Assembly: GCF_000970465.2 (NCBI RefSeq)
Contig: NZ_LAJE02000292.1
Location: forward strand, 1 to 36,290
From: Devosia insulae DS-56
GTDB lineage: Bacteria > Pseudomonadota > Alphaproteobacteria > Rhizobiales > Devosiaceae
Direction: 5' to 3'
Length of the DNA stretch: 36,290 bases
This document shows, one piece after another, positions 22,571 to 30,710 of the stretch (its first letter is position 1; the number at the start of each line of letters is the position of its first letter). The translations under genes were made by a program, and so were the position numbers. The notes under the pieces are model-generated. The model worked only from the letters and a program-made list of their open reading frames with translations. It was not told where the DNA came from and ran no database searches.

Positions 22571-23715
22571 CCGGCGACGACCCCATCCCCGCGATGCGCG
22601 GCTGCCAGATACTCCGCCGACTGCATCTCGATCAGCCGCGATACGCAGCGCGCGAACTCCGCTTTGGTCTTGTCGTCCTGGCCCAACTCATCGAGCGGCA
22701 CGGCAAAGCTCGCCGCCAGCTTGGCGCCGCGGTCGTAAAGCGTGTCGACCAGGAGAATGAACCGCTTGGCGGCATTCGAGCGCAGCCGGTCGAACTGCGG
22801 GACATGGTCGATCATCACTGCTTCATAGGCGTGGCTGAGCTTGAGATAATCCCGTGCCCCCAGCGGCTTGTCGCACAACTCCGTGAACGTAAAGCGCGCC
22901 GCCCCCATGGCCGCCCGCGGCACCGGAATGGTCCGGCCCAGCGAATGGAGCTCCGCCGGCTCGCCGGGCGCCCCACCGGTGAGCTTCAGCCATAGCCGGT
23001 CCATCGCCGCGTCCACCTCCGCCCCGACGCCGAACTGGTACACTGCCTCGCCTTCGAACTTCAGCCGCCGGTAGTCGGTCGGCCCGTCGAGCTCGACAAT
23101 CTCGGCATGCTGCTTCAATTCGGCAATGAACGGCAGCACCAGCTGCCGGTTGAGACCATTCTCGTAAAGGTCGTCCGGCCGCGTGTTCGAAGTCGCAACG
23201 ATCGTCACCCCGCCAGCGAACAGCTTGTCGAACAGCCGCCCCAGCAGCATGGCGTTGGTGATGTCCTGCACCTGGAACTCGTCGAGGCATAACAGCCGCA
23301 CCTCTTCGAGCAGCGGTTTCACCACCGCTGCCACCGGATCGGCACTCTCGGCCTTGCCCTTGCTGGATTTGCGGAACGCCGCGATCGCCTCGTGCATCTC
23401 GTCCATGAACTCATGGAAATGCACCCGCCGCTTCTTCTCCGTCGGCGCCAGCGCAAAGAACAGGTCCATCAGCATGGTCTTGCCGCGCCCGACCTGCCCG
23501 ACGAGATAGGCGCCGCGGACCGGCGCCGGCCCGCCGAACAGCCCGCTCAGAAAGCCGCGCGAAGCCTGCTGCGCCGCGAGTTCCGTCGCCACGCGATCGA
23601 GCGCTGCCGCTGCTTTGAACTGCAATGGATCGGGCGTCAGCGCGCCGCTCCTGGTCAGCGCGTTCAGTTTCTCGGTAACTGGTGCGCCTGCGGGCCCCAA
23701 CCGCCGGCTGGTCAA
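22567..23715 (-). CDS. zapE: Cell division protein ZapE / AFG1-like ATPase
   Basis: A P-loop ATPase of the AFG1 family; in E. coli ZapE acts at the FtsZ ring, and mitochondrial Afg1 serves respiratory-chain quality control. The 382-residue protein has Walker A GQVGRGKT (73-80), the family HFHEFMDEMHEAI block (99-111) and Walker B LLCLDEFQV (141-149), then VTIVATSNTRP. Length is typical. The start appears to be TTG at 23715, one base after the omp19 stop; no other start codon lies before the conserved region. Co-transcription with omp19 is likely. Confidence 0.93.
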   Translation of the reverse strand: MTSRRLGPAGAPVTEKLNALTRSGALTPDPLQFKAAAALDRVATELAAQQASRGFLSGLFGGPAPVRGAYLVGQVGRGKTMLMDLFFALAPTEKKRRVHFHEFMDEMHEAIAAFRKSSKGKAESADPVAAVVKPLLEEVRLLCLDEFQVQDITNAMLLGRLFDKLFAGGVTIVATSNTRPDDLYENGLNRQLVLPFIAELKQHAEIVELDGPTDYRRLKFEGEAVYQFGVGAEVDAAMDRLWLKLTGGAPGEPAELHSLGRTIPVPRAAMGAARFTFTELCDKPLGARDYLKLSHAYEAVMIDHVPQFDRLRSNAAKRFILLVDTLYDRGAKLAASFAVPLDELGQDDKTKAEFARCVSRLIEMQSAEYLAAAHRGDGVVAG

Positions 23716-23716
23716 G

Positions 23717-24337
23717 CTAGCCGACCATCGTGATGCCCTGGCCGCCGGCCAAGGTACCGATGAACTGGCTGCCGCTGAGGATCAGCGAGGCGATGATGTC
23801 GCCATTCTCGTCGAACAGCTGCACCTGGTTGCCCACCAGCTGCCAGCTCGCCACGACCTTCAGCCCGTTGAGCCCGCAGCCCGGCGTCGAAGCCCGATAG
23901 CGCGAGGTGCCGGATTTCGCGGTCTGGGTCAGGTTGAGCTTGCACTGCTCGGCGCCCGACACCACGGTCCAGCCACCCAGCAGCTTTTCGACCGTCAGGC
24001 CGGTGGAGAGATCACGCCCCGAGGCCTGCGGCACCGATCCGAGGGTGGTGAACGACCCATCGGCATTGGCGACCTGCGCCGGCTGCCCGAGCTGGCCCGG
24101 CGCCGGTTGGCCGCCCGGGATCAGCGGCGCCGGCTCGCCGAGCGAGGCCTGCTGCACCGTGCTGCCCGGCAAGGCATTGAGGTCCGAGCTCGCCACCGAC
24201 GAATTCTGGATCGGGGTGAGGGTTTCACTCGAGGCGATGCTGGTCGCGGTCACGCCGCTCGAGGCGCAGCCGCTCAGAACGAGCGACAATGCACCCAGTA
24301 CGGCTATGGAAACGCCTGCGCGTCTCGAACTCATCAT
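23717..24337 (-). CDS. omp19: Outer-membrane lipoprotein Omp19 / AprI-Inh-domain protein
   Basis: A 206-residue lipoprotein with signal sequence and lipobox LSGC (Cys24), a long Ser/Pro/Gln/Ala-rich linker (about 25-110) and a C-terminal beta-barrel of the AprI/Inh protease-inhibitor type. That domain shows LLGGWTVVSGAEQCKLNL, ASTPGCGLNG, ASWQLVGNQVQLFDENG and the closing GGQGITMVG. Two cysteines in the domain should form a disulfide. The architecture and the end match Brucella Omp19, which inhibits host proteases; here protection from environmental proteases is the natural inference. The linker is longer than in Brucella. It precedes zapE, as in related genomes. Confidence 0.88.
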   Translation of the reverse strand: MMSSRRAGVSIAVLGALSLVLSGCASSGVTATSIASSETLTPIQNSSVASSDLNALPGSTVQQASLGEPAPLIPGGQPAPGQLGQPAQVANADGSFTTLGSVPQASGRDLSTGLTVEKLLGGWTVVSGAEQCKLNLTQTAKSGTSRYRASTPGCGLNGLKVVASWQLVGNQVQLFDENGDIIASLILSGSQFIGTLAGGQGITMVG

Positions 24338-24473
24338 CGGCCTGCTCCGCCAGATGGTTAAGAATTGGTGACCGGCGATACAGCCTGAACGGCAAAGCCG
24401 TCAACCGCCAAAGCCCCGCTTCCCCTATGCAGCGATTAATGTGGCGGAGTTAGGGAGTGGCACGCCTCCTGCT

Positions 24474-24865
24474 CCACCCCCTCCCGGCCTCCCCCATCAT
24501 GGGGGAGGTGAAGAGTCGAGGATGTGGCTCAATCGCGCCAAGTACACCGGCAGGCACCTCCCCCCTTGTGGGCAGGGGAATCGCATATGGAAAGCCACCG
24601 GCCGTTGTGTGAGTGCCTTCTCCCCTTGTGGTCAGCGGACGAGGGCGTTCGCCCTCGCCGCGAGGTGCCCGAAGGGCGGATGAGGGGTCTATCTCCGCGT
24701 ACTCAGTCGCTCGTCGCTTACGCTCCGACCGCGCTACACTTCGTTGCGCGGCCCCCTCATCCGGCCTTCGGCCACCTTCTCCCACAAGGGGAGAAGGCCA
24801 TCCAACTACTGTCAGTGCCCCATATGCGATAACCCTCCCCTTGTGGGAGGCTGGGAGGGGGGTGG
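24474..24865. repeat. Composite palindromic element, about 390 nt
   Basis: This fills the 549-nt gap between omp19 and the next gene; I see no convincing gene in it. The ends are inverted (24474-24509 against 24831-24865, CCACCCC-CTCCC type). Inside, ATCGCATATGG (24580-24590) faces its inverted copy ending at 24830, and GCCTTCTCCCCTTGTGG faces CCACAAGGGGAGAAGGC. GCGGATGAGGGG (24675-24686) faces CCCCTCATCCGG (24753 onward) across a 66-nt centre. The whole is one large imperfect palindrome. 24753-24797 matches 8341-8385 at 44 of 45 positions. Confidence 0.75.
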
Positions 24866-24886
24866 CCCCACGCACCGGCCGACGGC

Positions 24887-25111
24887 CTACCGCCGCAGCA
24901 TCTCCGCGACGAGCGCCTCGGCGAGGATCTTGCCATCCGCTGCCTCGTCCTCGGGCAACTCGATCGGAATCCCCTTCGGCCCATAGACGCCCGCGAGCCC
25001 CGGCAAGCCGTGCTCGCCGCCTTCCTTGGGATGAAACCCATGCGCCTTCAGCGCCGCGATCAGCACGCGGGCAACGGACGGGTCTTCCAGCTCGGCGACG
25101 ATCTCGTACAG
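24887..25111 (-). CDS. DUF2007-like small protein with CTG start
   Basis: A 74-residue reading frame begins just inside the gap after sdhB. Taking the CTG at 25111 as start gives (M)YEIVAELEDPSVARVLIAALK, then HGFHP, a Gly-rich turn, GVYGPKGIPIELPEDEA and a final helix ending EMLRR. The pattern (short beta strand, helix LIAALKAHGF, a later strand followed by LPEDEA) resembles DUF2007 proteins, called putative signal-transducing. No ATG, GTG or TTG lies in frame between the preceding stop and the conserved part; GGGAG lies ten bases before the CTG. One base separates it from the sdhB stop, so it should be the last gene of the sdh transcript. Confidence 0.65.
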   Translation of the reverse strand: MYEIVAELEDPSVARVLIAALKAHGFHPKEGGEHGLPGLAGVYGPKGIPIELPEDEAADGKILAEALVAEMLRR

Positions 25112-25112
25112 C

Positions 25113-25895
25113 TTATGCGAACTCCCGCGTGACCATCATCTGCTTGATCTCGGCGATTGCCTTGGCCGGGTTCAGCCCCTTGGGGCAGACCTTGGCGCAG
25201 TTCATGATGGTGTGGCAGCGATAGAGCTTGAACGGATCCTCGAGATTGTCGAGCCGCTCCTCGGTGGCCTCGTCACGGCTGTCGATCAGCCAGCGATAGG
25301 CCTGCAGCAGCACGGCCGGGCCGAGATACTTCTCGCCGTTCCACCAGTAGGACGGGCACGAGGTCGAGCAGCAGGCGCACAGGATGCATTCGTAGAGCCC
25401 GTCGAGCTTGGCCCGGTCGTCGCGGCTCTGCAGCCACTCCTTTTCCGGCGTCGGCGTCGTGGTCTTCAGCCACGGCTCGATCGAGCGGTGCTGGTCGTAG
25501 AAGGTGGTGAGATCCGGCACCAGGTCCTTGATGACAGGCATGTGCGGCAGCGGGTAGACGCTGATGTGACCGGCGAAATCGTCCATGCCCTTGGTGCAGG
25601 CCAGCGTATTGGCGCCCCCGATATTCATCGAGCACGAGCCGCAGATGCCCTCGCGGCACGAGCGACGCAGCGTCAGCGTCGGATCGACCTTGTTCTTGAT
25701 CCACAGCAGCCCGTCCAGCACCATCGGCCCGCAATCGTCGAGATCGATGAAATAGGTGTCGAGCCGCGGGTTCTCCCCGCTGTCCGGATCATATCGGTAC
25801 ACCCGATACTCCTTGAGCCGCGTCGCCCCCTGGGGTTTCGGCCAGGTCTTGCCCGGCTGGATCCTGGAGTTCTTGGGAAGGACGAATTCAGCCAT
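25113..25895 (-). CDS. sdhB: Succinate dehydrogenase iron-sulfur subunit
   Basis: Carries electrons from the SdhA flavin to quinone. The 260-residue protein has all cluster ligands: [2Fe-2S] Cys80, 85, 88 and 100 ([12 protein letters not shown]...C); [4Fe-4S] Cys170, 173, 176 and 237; [3Fe-4S] Cys180, 227 and 233 ([14 protein letters not shown]). Length is typical. The ATG lies 3 nt after the stop of a small lipoprotein gene, so it is co-transcribed, but five small genes separate it from sdhA, which is unusual. Confidence 0.98.
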   Translation of the reverse strand: MAEFVLPKNSRIQPGKTWPKPQGATRLKEYRVYRYDPDSGENPRLDTYFIDLDDCGPMVLDGLLWIKNKVDPTLTLRRSCREGICGSCSMNIGGANTLACTKGMDDFAGHISVYPLPHMPVIKDLVPDLTTFYDQHRSIEPWLKTTTPTPEKEWLQSRDDRAKLDGLYECILCACCSTSCPSYWWNGEKYLGPAVLLQAYRWLIDSRDEATEERLDNLEDPFKLYRCHTIMNCAKVCPKGLNPAKAIAEIKQMMVTREFA

Positions 25896-25898
25896 CTC

Positions 25899-26231
25899 TC
25901 AACCTACAACTTTACATGTCTTGAGCGCCGCGGCCGACGTGTTGGTCACCGCCATCACGTCATTGGCGCTCACATTGCCGATCACTGCGGGATCAAACAG
26001 TTTTCCGGGATCGGTCTGGGCATAAGTCGCGAGCTTCATCAGCTCCGGCTTCAGCTTGCTCGACAATTCCTTGGCATAGCACTGGCAGCTTTCCGCCGTG
26101 GCGCCCGGCACCTTCGAGCAGGCATCGGCCACCGCCTGCGCATCCGCCGACAGCCCGCCGCAGCCGGTAAGCCAGAGCGTCGCGAACGCGCCGGCAACAA
26201 GTCCGAGGGCTTTCATGGGAATGAGCGACAC
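25899..26231 (-). CDS. Small four-cysteine lipoprotein, function unknown
   Basis: A 110-residue protein with a hydrophobic signal and lipobox LTGC (Cys24). Four further cysteines follow, C38-x10-C49-x-C51 and C106 close to the C-terminus. The cysteine layout and size of the mature part match the product of the next gene upstream (26252-26542), so the two are probably distant paralogs. The GTG at 26231 is favoured by AGAGG eight bases upstream; an in-frame ATG lies five codons later. It is packed between that gene and sdhB. The Cys pairs could be disulfides or a metal site; nothing decides this. Confidence 0.75.
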   Translation of the reverse strand: MSLIPMKALGLVAGAFATLWLTGCGGLSADAQAVADACSKVPGATAESCQCYAKELSSKLKPELMKLATYAQTDPGKLFDPAVIGNVSANDVMAVTNTSAAALKTCKVVG

Positions 26232-26251
26232 GGGCGGTACCTCTTTGTTGG

Positions 26252-26542
26252 TCAGTAGTTCGGCTTGCAGATCTGGTTCGATTTGGCGACGTAGGTGTTA
26301 TACGCCGCATACTGGCCTTCCGGTGGCGATTTGCCCTTCATCGAGGCGATGACCATGGCCATGAATTCCTCGTCGATCAGCGTCATCGCCGCGTCCGCCT
26401 TGCACGAACAGAGCGCATCGTCCGAAGCGATGCCCATGCAGGTCTTGTAGAAATCTGCCTTCTGCGCCTCGGTCGGCGCAGCCTGCGCCACGCTCGACAG
26501 CATCCCCAGCGCCAAGAGCGCCACCAAAACCCGCTTCATCAT
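26252..26542 (-). CDS. Small four-cysteine exported protein, function unknown
   Basis: A 96-residue protein starting MMKRVLVALLALGMLSSVAQA, a classical signal peptide probably cleaved after AQA. The mature part has C35-x9-C45-x-C47 and C92 near the end, the same layout as the neighbouring lipoprotein. The ATG at 26542 has GGGG six bases upstream; a GTG at 26560 overlapping the previous stop would spoil the signal peptide. It lies in the gene run between sdhA and sdhB. A role in respiratory-complex maturation or periplasmic redox is only a guess from position. Confidence 0.75.
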   Translation of the reverse strand: MMKRVLVALLALGMLSSVAQAAPTEAQKADFYKTCMGIASDDALCSCKADAAMTLIDEEFMAMVIASMKGKSPPEGQYAAYNTYVAKSNQICKPNY

Positions 26543-26556
26543 TCGCCCCGTCTCTC

Positions 26557-26985
26557 TCACCGCAATTCTTTGCGGATCATCAGTTTCAAACCCGACCAGA
26601 TTTCGCTGACCGCCGCCACCTTGATATCGACCAACCCGATCGGCAGCACCACCTCACGGATCACATCTTCGGTGATATCGGTCGGCACCTTTGAGGCCTT
26701 CTTCGGCCACGAAATCCAGATCACCCCATCACGAGTGATCGCCTCCAGCAGCGGCCGCGCATTGTCCTCGAGCACCCCGCGCGACGCGGTGAAGCCATGG
26801 ACGAAATCCCAGCCCTTGCTGCCGCGCCACGCATCCCACTGCGCATCGCGTACCTCGGCAAAGGCTCGCGCCGACCTCAGCTCCGCCAGCTCAACCGGCA
26901 ACGACAGAAACAGCACCCGCTGGCCGTCCTTGAGGCCGAGCTTTTTTGGCAGCGGAGTGCCGGAATAGCCAGCGGCGGCAGTCAC
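26557..26985 (-). CDS. DUF3052 family protein
   Basis: The 142-residue cytosolic protein shows the family's start, GYSGTPLPKKLGLKDGQRVLF, a middle region, and the end block WISWPKKASKVPTDITEDVI followed by REVVLPIGLVDIKVAAVSEIWSGLKLMIRK. The fold looks like a Rossmann-type methyltransferase remnant, but no activity is known. The GTG at 26985 is fixed by homology and overlaps the preceding stop (GTGA). An in-frame extension to 27105 would be Arg-rich and lie within the preceding gene, so it is rejected. Its first ~30 codons are duplicated at the start of the gene upstream. Confidence 0.88.
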   Translation of the reverse strand: MTAAAGYSGTPLPKKLGLKDGQRVLFLSLPVELAELRSARAFAEVRDAQWDAWRGSKGWDFVHGFTASRGVLEDNARPLLEAITRDGVIWISWPKKASKVPTDITEDVIREVVLPIGLVDIKVAAVSEIWSGLKLMIRKELR

Positions 26986-27542
26986 GGGCCCACCGTCCGA
27001 GAAAAGCGCCTCTCCTCCAACCATGCGCCGCCGCATCCACCGAGCGTAAGAACATTCTCTCTGATGTCGACGGTGCAGGTTGCGTCTCTGTCTCCAAACA
27101 GCCACCCGTCCGGGAAGTCGTATTCGTCGTGAACGTGTATGGACCGTCCGTCGAACGTGTAAGGCCCACTCGATTCCAGCCCTTCGTCGATACCGACGGT
27201 TACGGAATTGACTGTTCCCTTGGCATCAAAGCAGAGCTCGGCGTAGGGCAGCATCCCAATGAGTTCTTTGCCTGTCTCCGGGTCCACACCCCAGGACAAG
27301 CCTTCCTCTCCGGACGGCAGCGTTATGCGTGTGGCATTGCCGACGTCCTCCTCATAGTCGCGCCAACAGCCGACCAGCGCCGTCGCAATTTCCTCCTCGG
27401 AAGCAGGTCGCACCTCAGCTTCCGCCACCGCCGACCCTGACTGCAGGCTTAGGGCGACCGCAAAGGAGAGGACCCGCTGCCAAGTTCCTGGACCGAGCTG
27501 CCGCGGCAGCGGCGTGCCGGAATAGCCAGACGCCGCGGTCAA
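26982..27542 (-). CDS. Four-cysteine exported protein with DUF3052-derived start (paralog 2)
   Basis: A 186-residue protein. Residues 1-17 (TTG start, then TAASGYSGTPLPRQLG) are a copy of the DUF3052 N-terminus encoded next door, and the similarity continues weakly through QRVL (22-25). From there VLSFAVALSLQSGSAVA reads as a signal-peptide core ending near 40. The mature part (VRPASEEEIATALVGCW onward) is paralogous to the upstream gene, with cysteines 59, 104, 156 and 170 in the same order. The GxW-like start (LVGCW) and beta-rich pattern suggest a lipocalin-like barrel. The start overlaps the previous stop as TTGA. It looks like a product of tandem duplication. Confidence 0.75.
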   Translation of the reverse strand: MTAASGYSGTPLPRQLGPGTWQRVLSFAVALSLQSGSAVAEAEVRPASEEEIATALVGCWRDYEEDVGNATRITLPSGEEGLSWGVDPETGKELIGMLPYAELCFDAKGTVNSVTVGIDEGLESSGPYTFDGRSIHVHDEYDFPDGWLFGDRDATCTVDIRENVLTLGGCGGAWLEERRFSRTVGP

Positions 27543-27988
27543 TCGCGCACCTGCAAGCCGTAGCTCGAGTCAGGGATCGCCGTGTCGGCATCCTCTCCAA
27601 GCCCCACGCAGTTCAGCAATCGCATGGCGCGGCCCGGGCTCATGAGGACATCGCAATCGAGGTCGTTGACGTCAAAGGTCCAACCGTCGGAAGGCCCGGG
27701 TCCACGTAGCTGGAGCTTTCCAGCCGAGACTTCATAGGTGCCGGCGTCCTCAATTCCCTCATCGCCGCCGACCCAACCGGTAGAAACTACGCCGTCAGCC
27801 TCGAAACAGGCCGTCACAGTGTAAGGGATGCCCCAACTGGGCGCCTTTCGTTCGGCAAAGGTGCTTTCACGTTGCCAACACCCCACAAGTGAACGGGCTA
27901 TTTCCACCTCGGTGGCAGTGCGCACATCCATGGCAGCCGCACCGAATGAACTGGTCCCTAAAGCGGCAGTGACCAGAATCCACTTCAC
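27539..27988 (-). CDS. Four-cysteine exported protein (paralog 1)
   Basis: A 149-residue protein with an ordinary signal peptide (GTG start, then KWILVTAALGTSSFGAAA, cleavage near 19). The mature part has VRTATEVEIARSLVGCW (22-38) and cysteines at 37, 61, 112 and 127, matching the four of the next gene. Two disulfides and a small beta-barrel are likely; I recognise no named family. The GTG lies one base past the sdhA stop. Its stop overlaps the next gene's TTG. The signal peptide here differs from that of the second copy, which shows where the duplication breakpoint lies. Confidence 0.75.
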   Translation of the reverse strand: MKWILVTAALGTSSFGAAAMDVRTATEVEIARSLVGCWQRESTFAERKAPSWGIPYTVTACFEADGVVSTGWVGGDEGIEDAGTYEVSAGKLQLRGPGPSDGWTFDVNDLDCDVLMSPGRAMRLLNCVGLGEDADTAIPDSSYGLQVRD

Positions 27989-27989
27989 C

Positions 27990-29798
27990 TCAGTACACTC
28001 TCGCCTTCGGCGCGATCTTCTTCAGACTGATCCCGCCCTCGCTTTCCGGCGTCAGCGGGTCGACATGCACCGGCCGGTAGCCGAGGTCCACCTTGCCCGC
28101 ATCATTGATCCAGCTCAGCGTGTGCTTCCGCCAGTTCACGTCATCGCGGTTGGGGAAATCCTCGTGCGCGTGGGCGCCGCGGCTCTCGTGCCGGGCTTCG
28201 GCCGAGACCACCGTGGTCGCGGCGCAGGCCATCAGGTTCTCGAGTTCCAGTGTTTCCACCAGGTCCGAGTTCCAGATCATCGAGCGGTCGGAAACCTTGA
28301 GATCGCTGAGCTCGCCATAGAGCGCGGTGATGCGTTCGACGCCCGACTTCAGCGATTCCGAGGTGCGGAACACCGCTGCATCCTCCTGCATGATGCGCTG
28401 CATCCGGTCACGCACTTCAGCGGTCGGCGACGAGCCATTGGCATGCCGCAACCGGTCGAAGCGCGAGAGGATGCGCTCATCTTCCGAGGCGCGGGCCGCC
28501 GGCACCATCGAACCCTTGTCGACCACTTTGGCCGCCCGGAGCGCCGCGGCCCGGCCGAACACCACGAGGTCGGTCAGCGAGTTCGAGCCCAGCCGGTTGG
28601 CGCCGTGCACCGAGGCGCAGGCTGCTTCGCCCGCCGCCATCAGCCCCGCCACCACGCGGTCCGGATCGCCTTCGGTCGGATTCAGCACCTCGCCGTGATA
28701 GTTCGCGGGGATGCCGCCCATATTGTAGTGCACCGTCGGCAGCACCGGGATCGGCTCGCGCGTCAGGTCGACGCCGGCGAAGATCTTTGCCGATTCCGTG
28801 ATCCCCGGGAGCCGCTCATGCAGCACCTTCGGGTCGAGATGGTCGAGGTGAAGGAAGATGTGATCCTTCTTCGGCCCGACGCCGCGGCCCTCGCGGATCT
28901 CTATGGTCATGCAGCGGCTGACCACGTCGCGGCTCGCCAGATCCTTGGCGTTGGGCGCATAGCGCTCCATGAACCGCTCGCCCTCGGAATTGGTGAGGTA
29001 ACCACCCTCACCGCGCGCGCCCTCAGTAATCAGCACGCCCGCGCCATAGACGCCGGTGGGGTGGAACTGCACGAACTCCATGTCCTGCAGCGGCAGTCCG
29101 GCCCGCGCCACCATGCCGTTGCCGTCGCCGGTGCAGGTATGCGCCGAAGTCGCCGAGAAATACGCCCGGCCGTAGCCGCCGGTCGCCAGCACCACCAGCT
29201 TGGCGCGGAACCGATGCAGCGTGCCGTCATCGAGCTTCCAGGCCATCACGCCCTGGCACGAGCCATCGGCGCCCATGATCAGGTCGAGCGCAAAATACTC
29301 GATGAAGAACTGCGCGTTGTTCCGGAGGCTCTGCCCATAGAGCGTATGGAGAATGGCATGCCCGGTGCGGTCGGCCGCGGCGCAGGTGCGCTGCACCGGC
29401 GGGCCGTCGCCGAATTCCGTCATGTGGCCGCCGAACGGCCGCTGGTAGATGGTGCCCTTCTCGGTGCGCGAGAACGGCACGCCATAGTGCTCGAGCTCGT
29501 AGATCGCCGCCGGCGCCTCGCGCGCCAGGTACTCCATGGCGTCGTTGTCGCCCAGCCAGTCCGACCCCTTGACGGTGTCGTACATGTGCCACTGCCAGCT
29601 GTCGGGGCCCATATTGCCCAGCGACGCCGCGATGCCGCCTTGCGCCGCCACGGTATGCGAGCGGGTCGGGAAGACTTTGGTGATGCAGGCGGTGTTGAGC
29701 CCCTGCTCGGCCATGCCCAGCGTCGCGCGCAACCCGGCGCCGCCAGCACCGACAATGACCACGTCGAATTCGTGGTCGATGATCTCGTAAGCGGCCAT
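27990..29798 (-). CDS. sdhA: Succinate dehydrogenase flavoprotein subunit
   Basis: Oxidises succinate to fumarate with covalently bound FAD on the cytoplasmic side of the inner membrane. The 602-residue protein has the dinucleotide fold [12 protein letters not shown] (14-25), the FAD-linking His48 in [14 protein letters not shown] in the active-site region, and the late block [15 protein letters not shown] in the form [14 protein letters not shown]. Length is typical. It follows sdhD by 5 nt. The gene after it is a small exported protein, not sdhB. Confidence 0.98.
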   Translation of the reverse strand: MAAYEIIDHEFDVVIVGAGGAGLRATLGMAEQGLNTACITKVFPTRSHTVAAQGGIAASLGNMGPDSWQWHMYDTVKGSDWLGDNDAMEYLAREAPAAIYELEHYGVPFSRTEKGTIYQRPFGGHMTEFGDGPPVQRTCAAADRTGHAILHTLYGQSLRNNAQFFIEYFALDLIMGADGSCQGVMAWKLDDGTLHRFRAKLVVLATGGYGRAYFSATSAHTCTGDGNGMVARAGLPLQDMEFVQFHPTGVYGAGVLITEGARGEGGYLTNSEGERFMERYAPNAKDLASRDVVSRCMTIEIREGRGVGPKKDHIFLHLDHLDPKVLHERLPGITESAKIFAGVDLTREPIPVLPTVHYNMGGIPANYHGEVLNPTEGDPDRVVAGLMAAGEAACASVHGANRLGSNSLTDLVVFGRAAALRAAKVVDKGSMVPAARASEDERILSRFDRLRHANGSSPTAEVRDRMQRIMQEDAAVFRTSESLKSGVERITALYGELSDLKVSDRSMIWNSDLVETLELENLMACAATTVVSAEARHESRGAHAHEDFPNRDDVNWRKHTLSWINDAGKVDLGYRPVHVDPLTPESEGGISLKKIAPKARVY

Positions 29799-29803
29799 GC
29801 GGA

Positions 29804-30199
29804 CTAACCCCAGAAGACGAGCTTGGCGATGGCGCCCAGTGCCACCACGAAGAAGAAACCGACGAACAGGTTGTTGGCGAGCATCGCCCAGCCATGTTCG
29901 CCCTTGTCGAAATAGTCCTCGACCGTGTCGCGCATGCCGTTGCGCATATGGATCGAGACATTGATCACCAAGAGCGCCAGCCCGATCGCGACGAACGGGT
30001 TGCGCGCCAGCTCGATCATCTCGGCCGGCGCGCGGCTCGCGAGGCTGACCACGAACCAGATGATGAAGATCGAAAAGACGATGTTGATCGCGCCGGTGAT
30101 GCGCTGGGTGATGAAGTGCCGGGTCGAGGCCTTGGCCTTGCCGTAACGTGTCGCCGGGTTCTGGATCTGCGCCCGCGTGGGTTTGCCGAGAACGCTCAT
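29804..30199 (-). CDS. sdhD: Succinate dehydrogenase membrane anchor subunit D
   Basis: A 131-residue membrane anchor with three helices: the segment around [38 protein letters not shown] with the conserved His, and [19 protein letters not shown]. With SdhC it forms the quinone site and helps hold heme b. The [14 protein letters not shown] and [13 protein letters not shown] segments are family marks. The ATG at 30199 overlaps the sdhC stop by four bases (ATGA), so translation is coupled. A longer in-frame reading upstream lies within sdhC and is rejected. Confidence 0.94.
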   Translation of the reverse strand: MSVLGKPTRAQIQNPATRYGKAKASTRHFITQRITGAINIVFSIFIIWFVVSLASRAPAEMIELARNPFVAIGLALLVINVSIHMRNGMRDTVEDYFDKGEHGWAMLANNLFVGFFFVVALGAIAKLVFWG

Positions 30200-30582
30200 T
30201 TGAACCACACGAAGATTGCCCAGACGATCAGCGTCACGAGGATCGAGGCCCCGAGCTGGATCCGCACCGCCAGCTCGCGCCCGTTTGCATCCATCGCCTT
30301 GGCGGTATCCCAGACGAAGTGCCTTATGCCGCCGAACATGTGGTGGAACAGCACCCAGGTGTAGCCGAACAGCACGAGCTGCCCGAGCCACATGCCGAAC
30401 AGCCAGGTGACGAAATCGAAGAAGCCGCCGCCGACCGCCGCCGCCACCAGCCACAGCACCAACAGCAGGGTGCCGCCATAGAGCGCAATGCCGGTCGCGC
30501 GGTGCACGATCGACATCGTCATGGTGAGCGTGAAGCGGTAGATCGAAAGATGCGGCGAAAGCGGCCGTGAAGAGGGAGCCAT
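30196..30582 (-). CDS. sdhC: Succinate dehydrogenase cytochrome b556 subunit
   Basis: A 128-residue membrane subunit with three helices. It has the family start [12 protein letters not shown] (6-17), the quinone-site segment [11 protein letters not shown] (24-34) and the heme ligand His81 in [13 protein letters not shown]. Length is typical. It is the first gene of the sdh transcript; a good promoter lies 61 nt upstream. Confidence 0.96.
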   Translation of the reverse strand: MAPSSRPLSPHLSIYRFTLTMTMSIVHRATGIALYGGTLLLVLWLVAAAVGGGFFDFVTWLFGMWLGQLVLFGYTWVLFHHMFGGIRHFVWDTAKAMDANGRELAVRIQLGASILVTLIVWAIFVWFK

Positions 30583-30642
30583 GCTAGTCTCGCGCCTCGC
30601 CCGCCGAGAAGGCCGGGCGCTCCAGTTTGGAATGGTTCGAGA

Positions 30643-30671
30643 CTTCTAGCGGCGCTTTGCCCTGAGGTCAA
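30643..30671 (-). promoter_or_regulatory. Promoter of the sdh operon
   Basis: On the minus strand TTGACC is followed after 17 nt by TAGAAG, within CTAGAAG. The -10 ends about 60 nt before the sdhC start. The same CTAGAAG form serves two small exported-protein genes nearby. Confidence 0.6.
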
Positions 30672-30710
30672 AGGCTCTGCTTATGCGGAGCATTGCACTT
30701 TCGTCCCGCT

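Noticed and set aside
24757-25041. 94-codon minus-strand frame beyond sdhB
   Set aside because: It runs through the palindromic repeat in a different frame from the DUF2007-like gene; the latter has the conserved-looking sequence.
26986-27105. N-terminal extension of the DUF3052 gene
   Set aside because: It overlaps the preceding gene, is Arg/His-rich, and the family start matches the GTG at 26985.
27828-29807. 659-codon plus-strand open frame opposite sdhA
   Set aside because: Antisense shadow of a highly conserved gene, with the same low-complexity composition.
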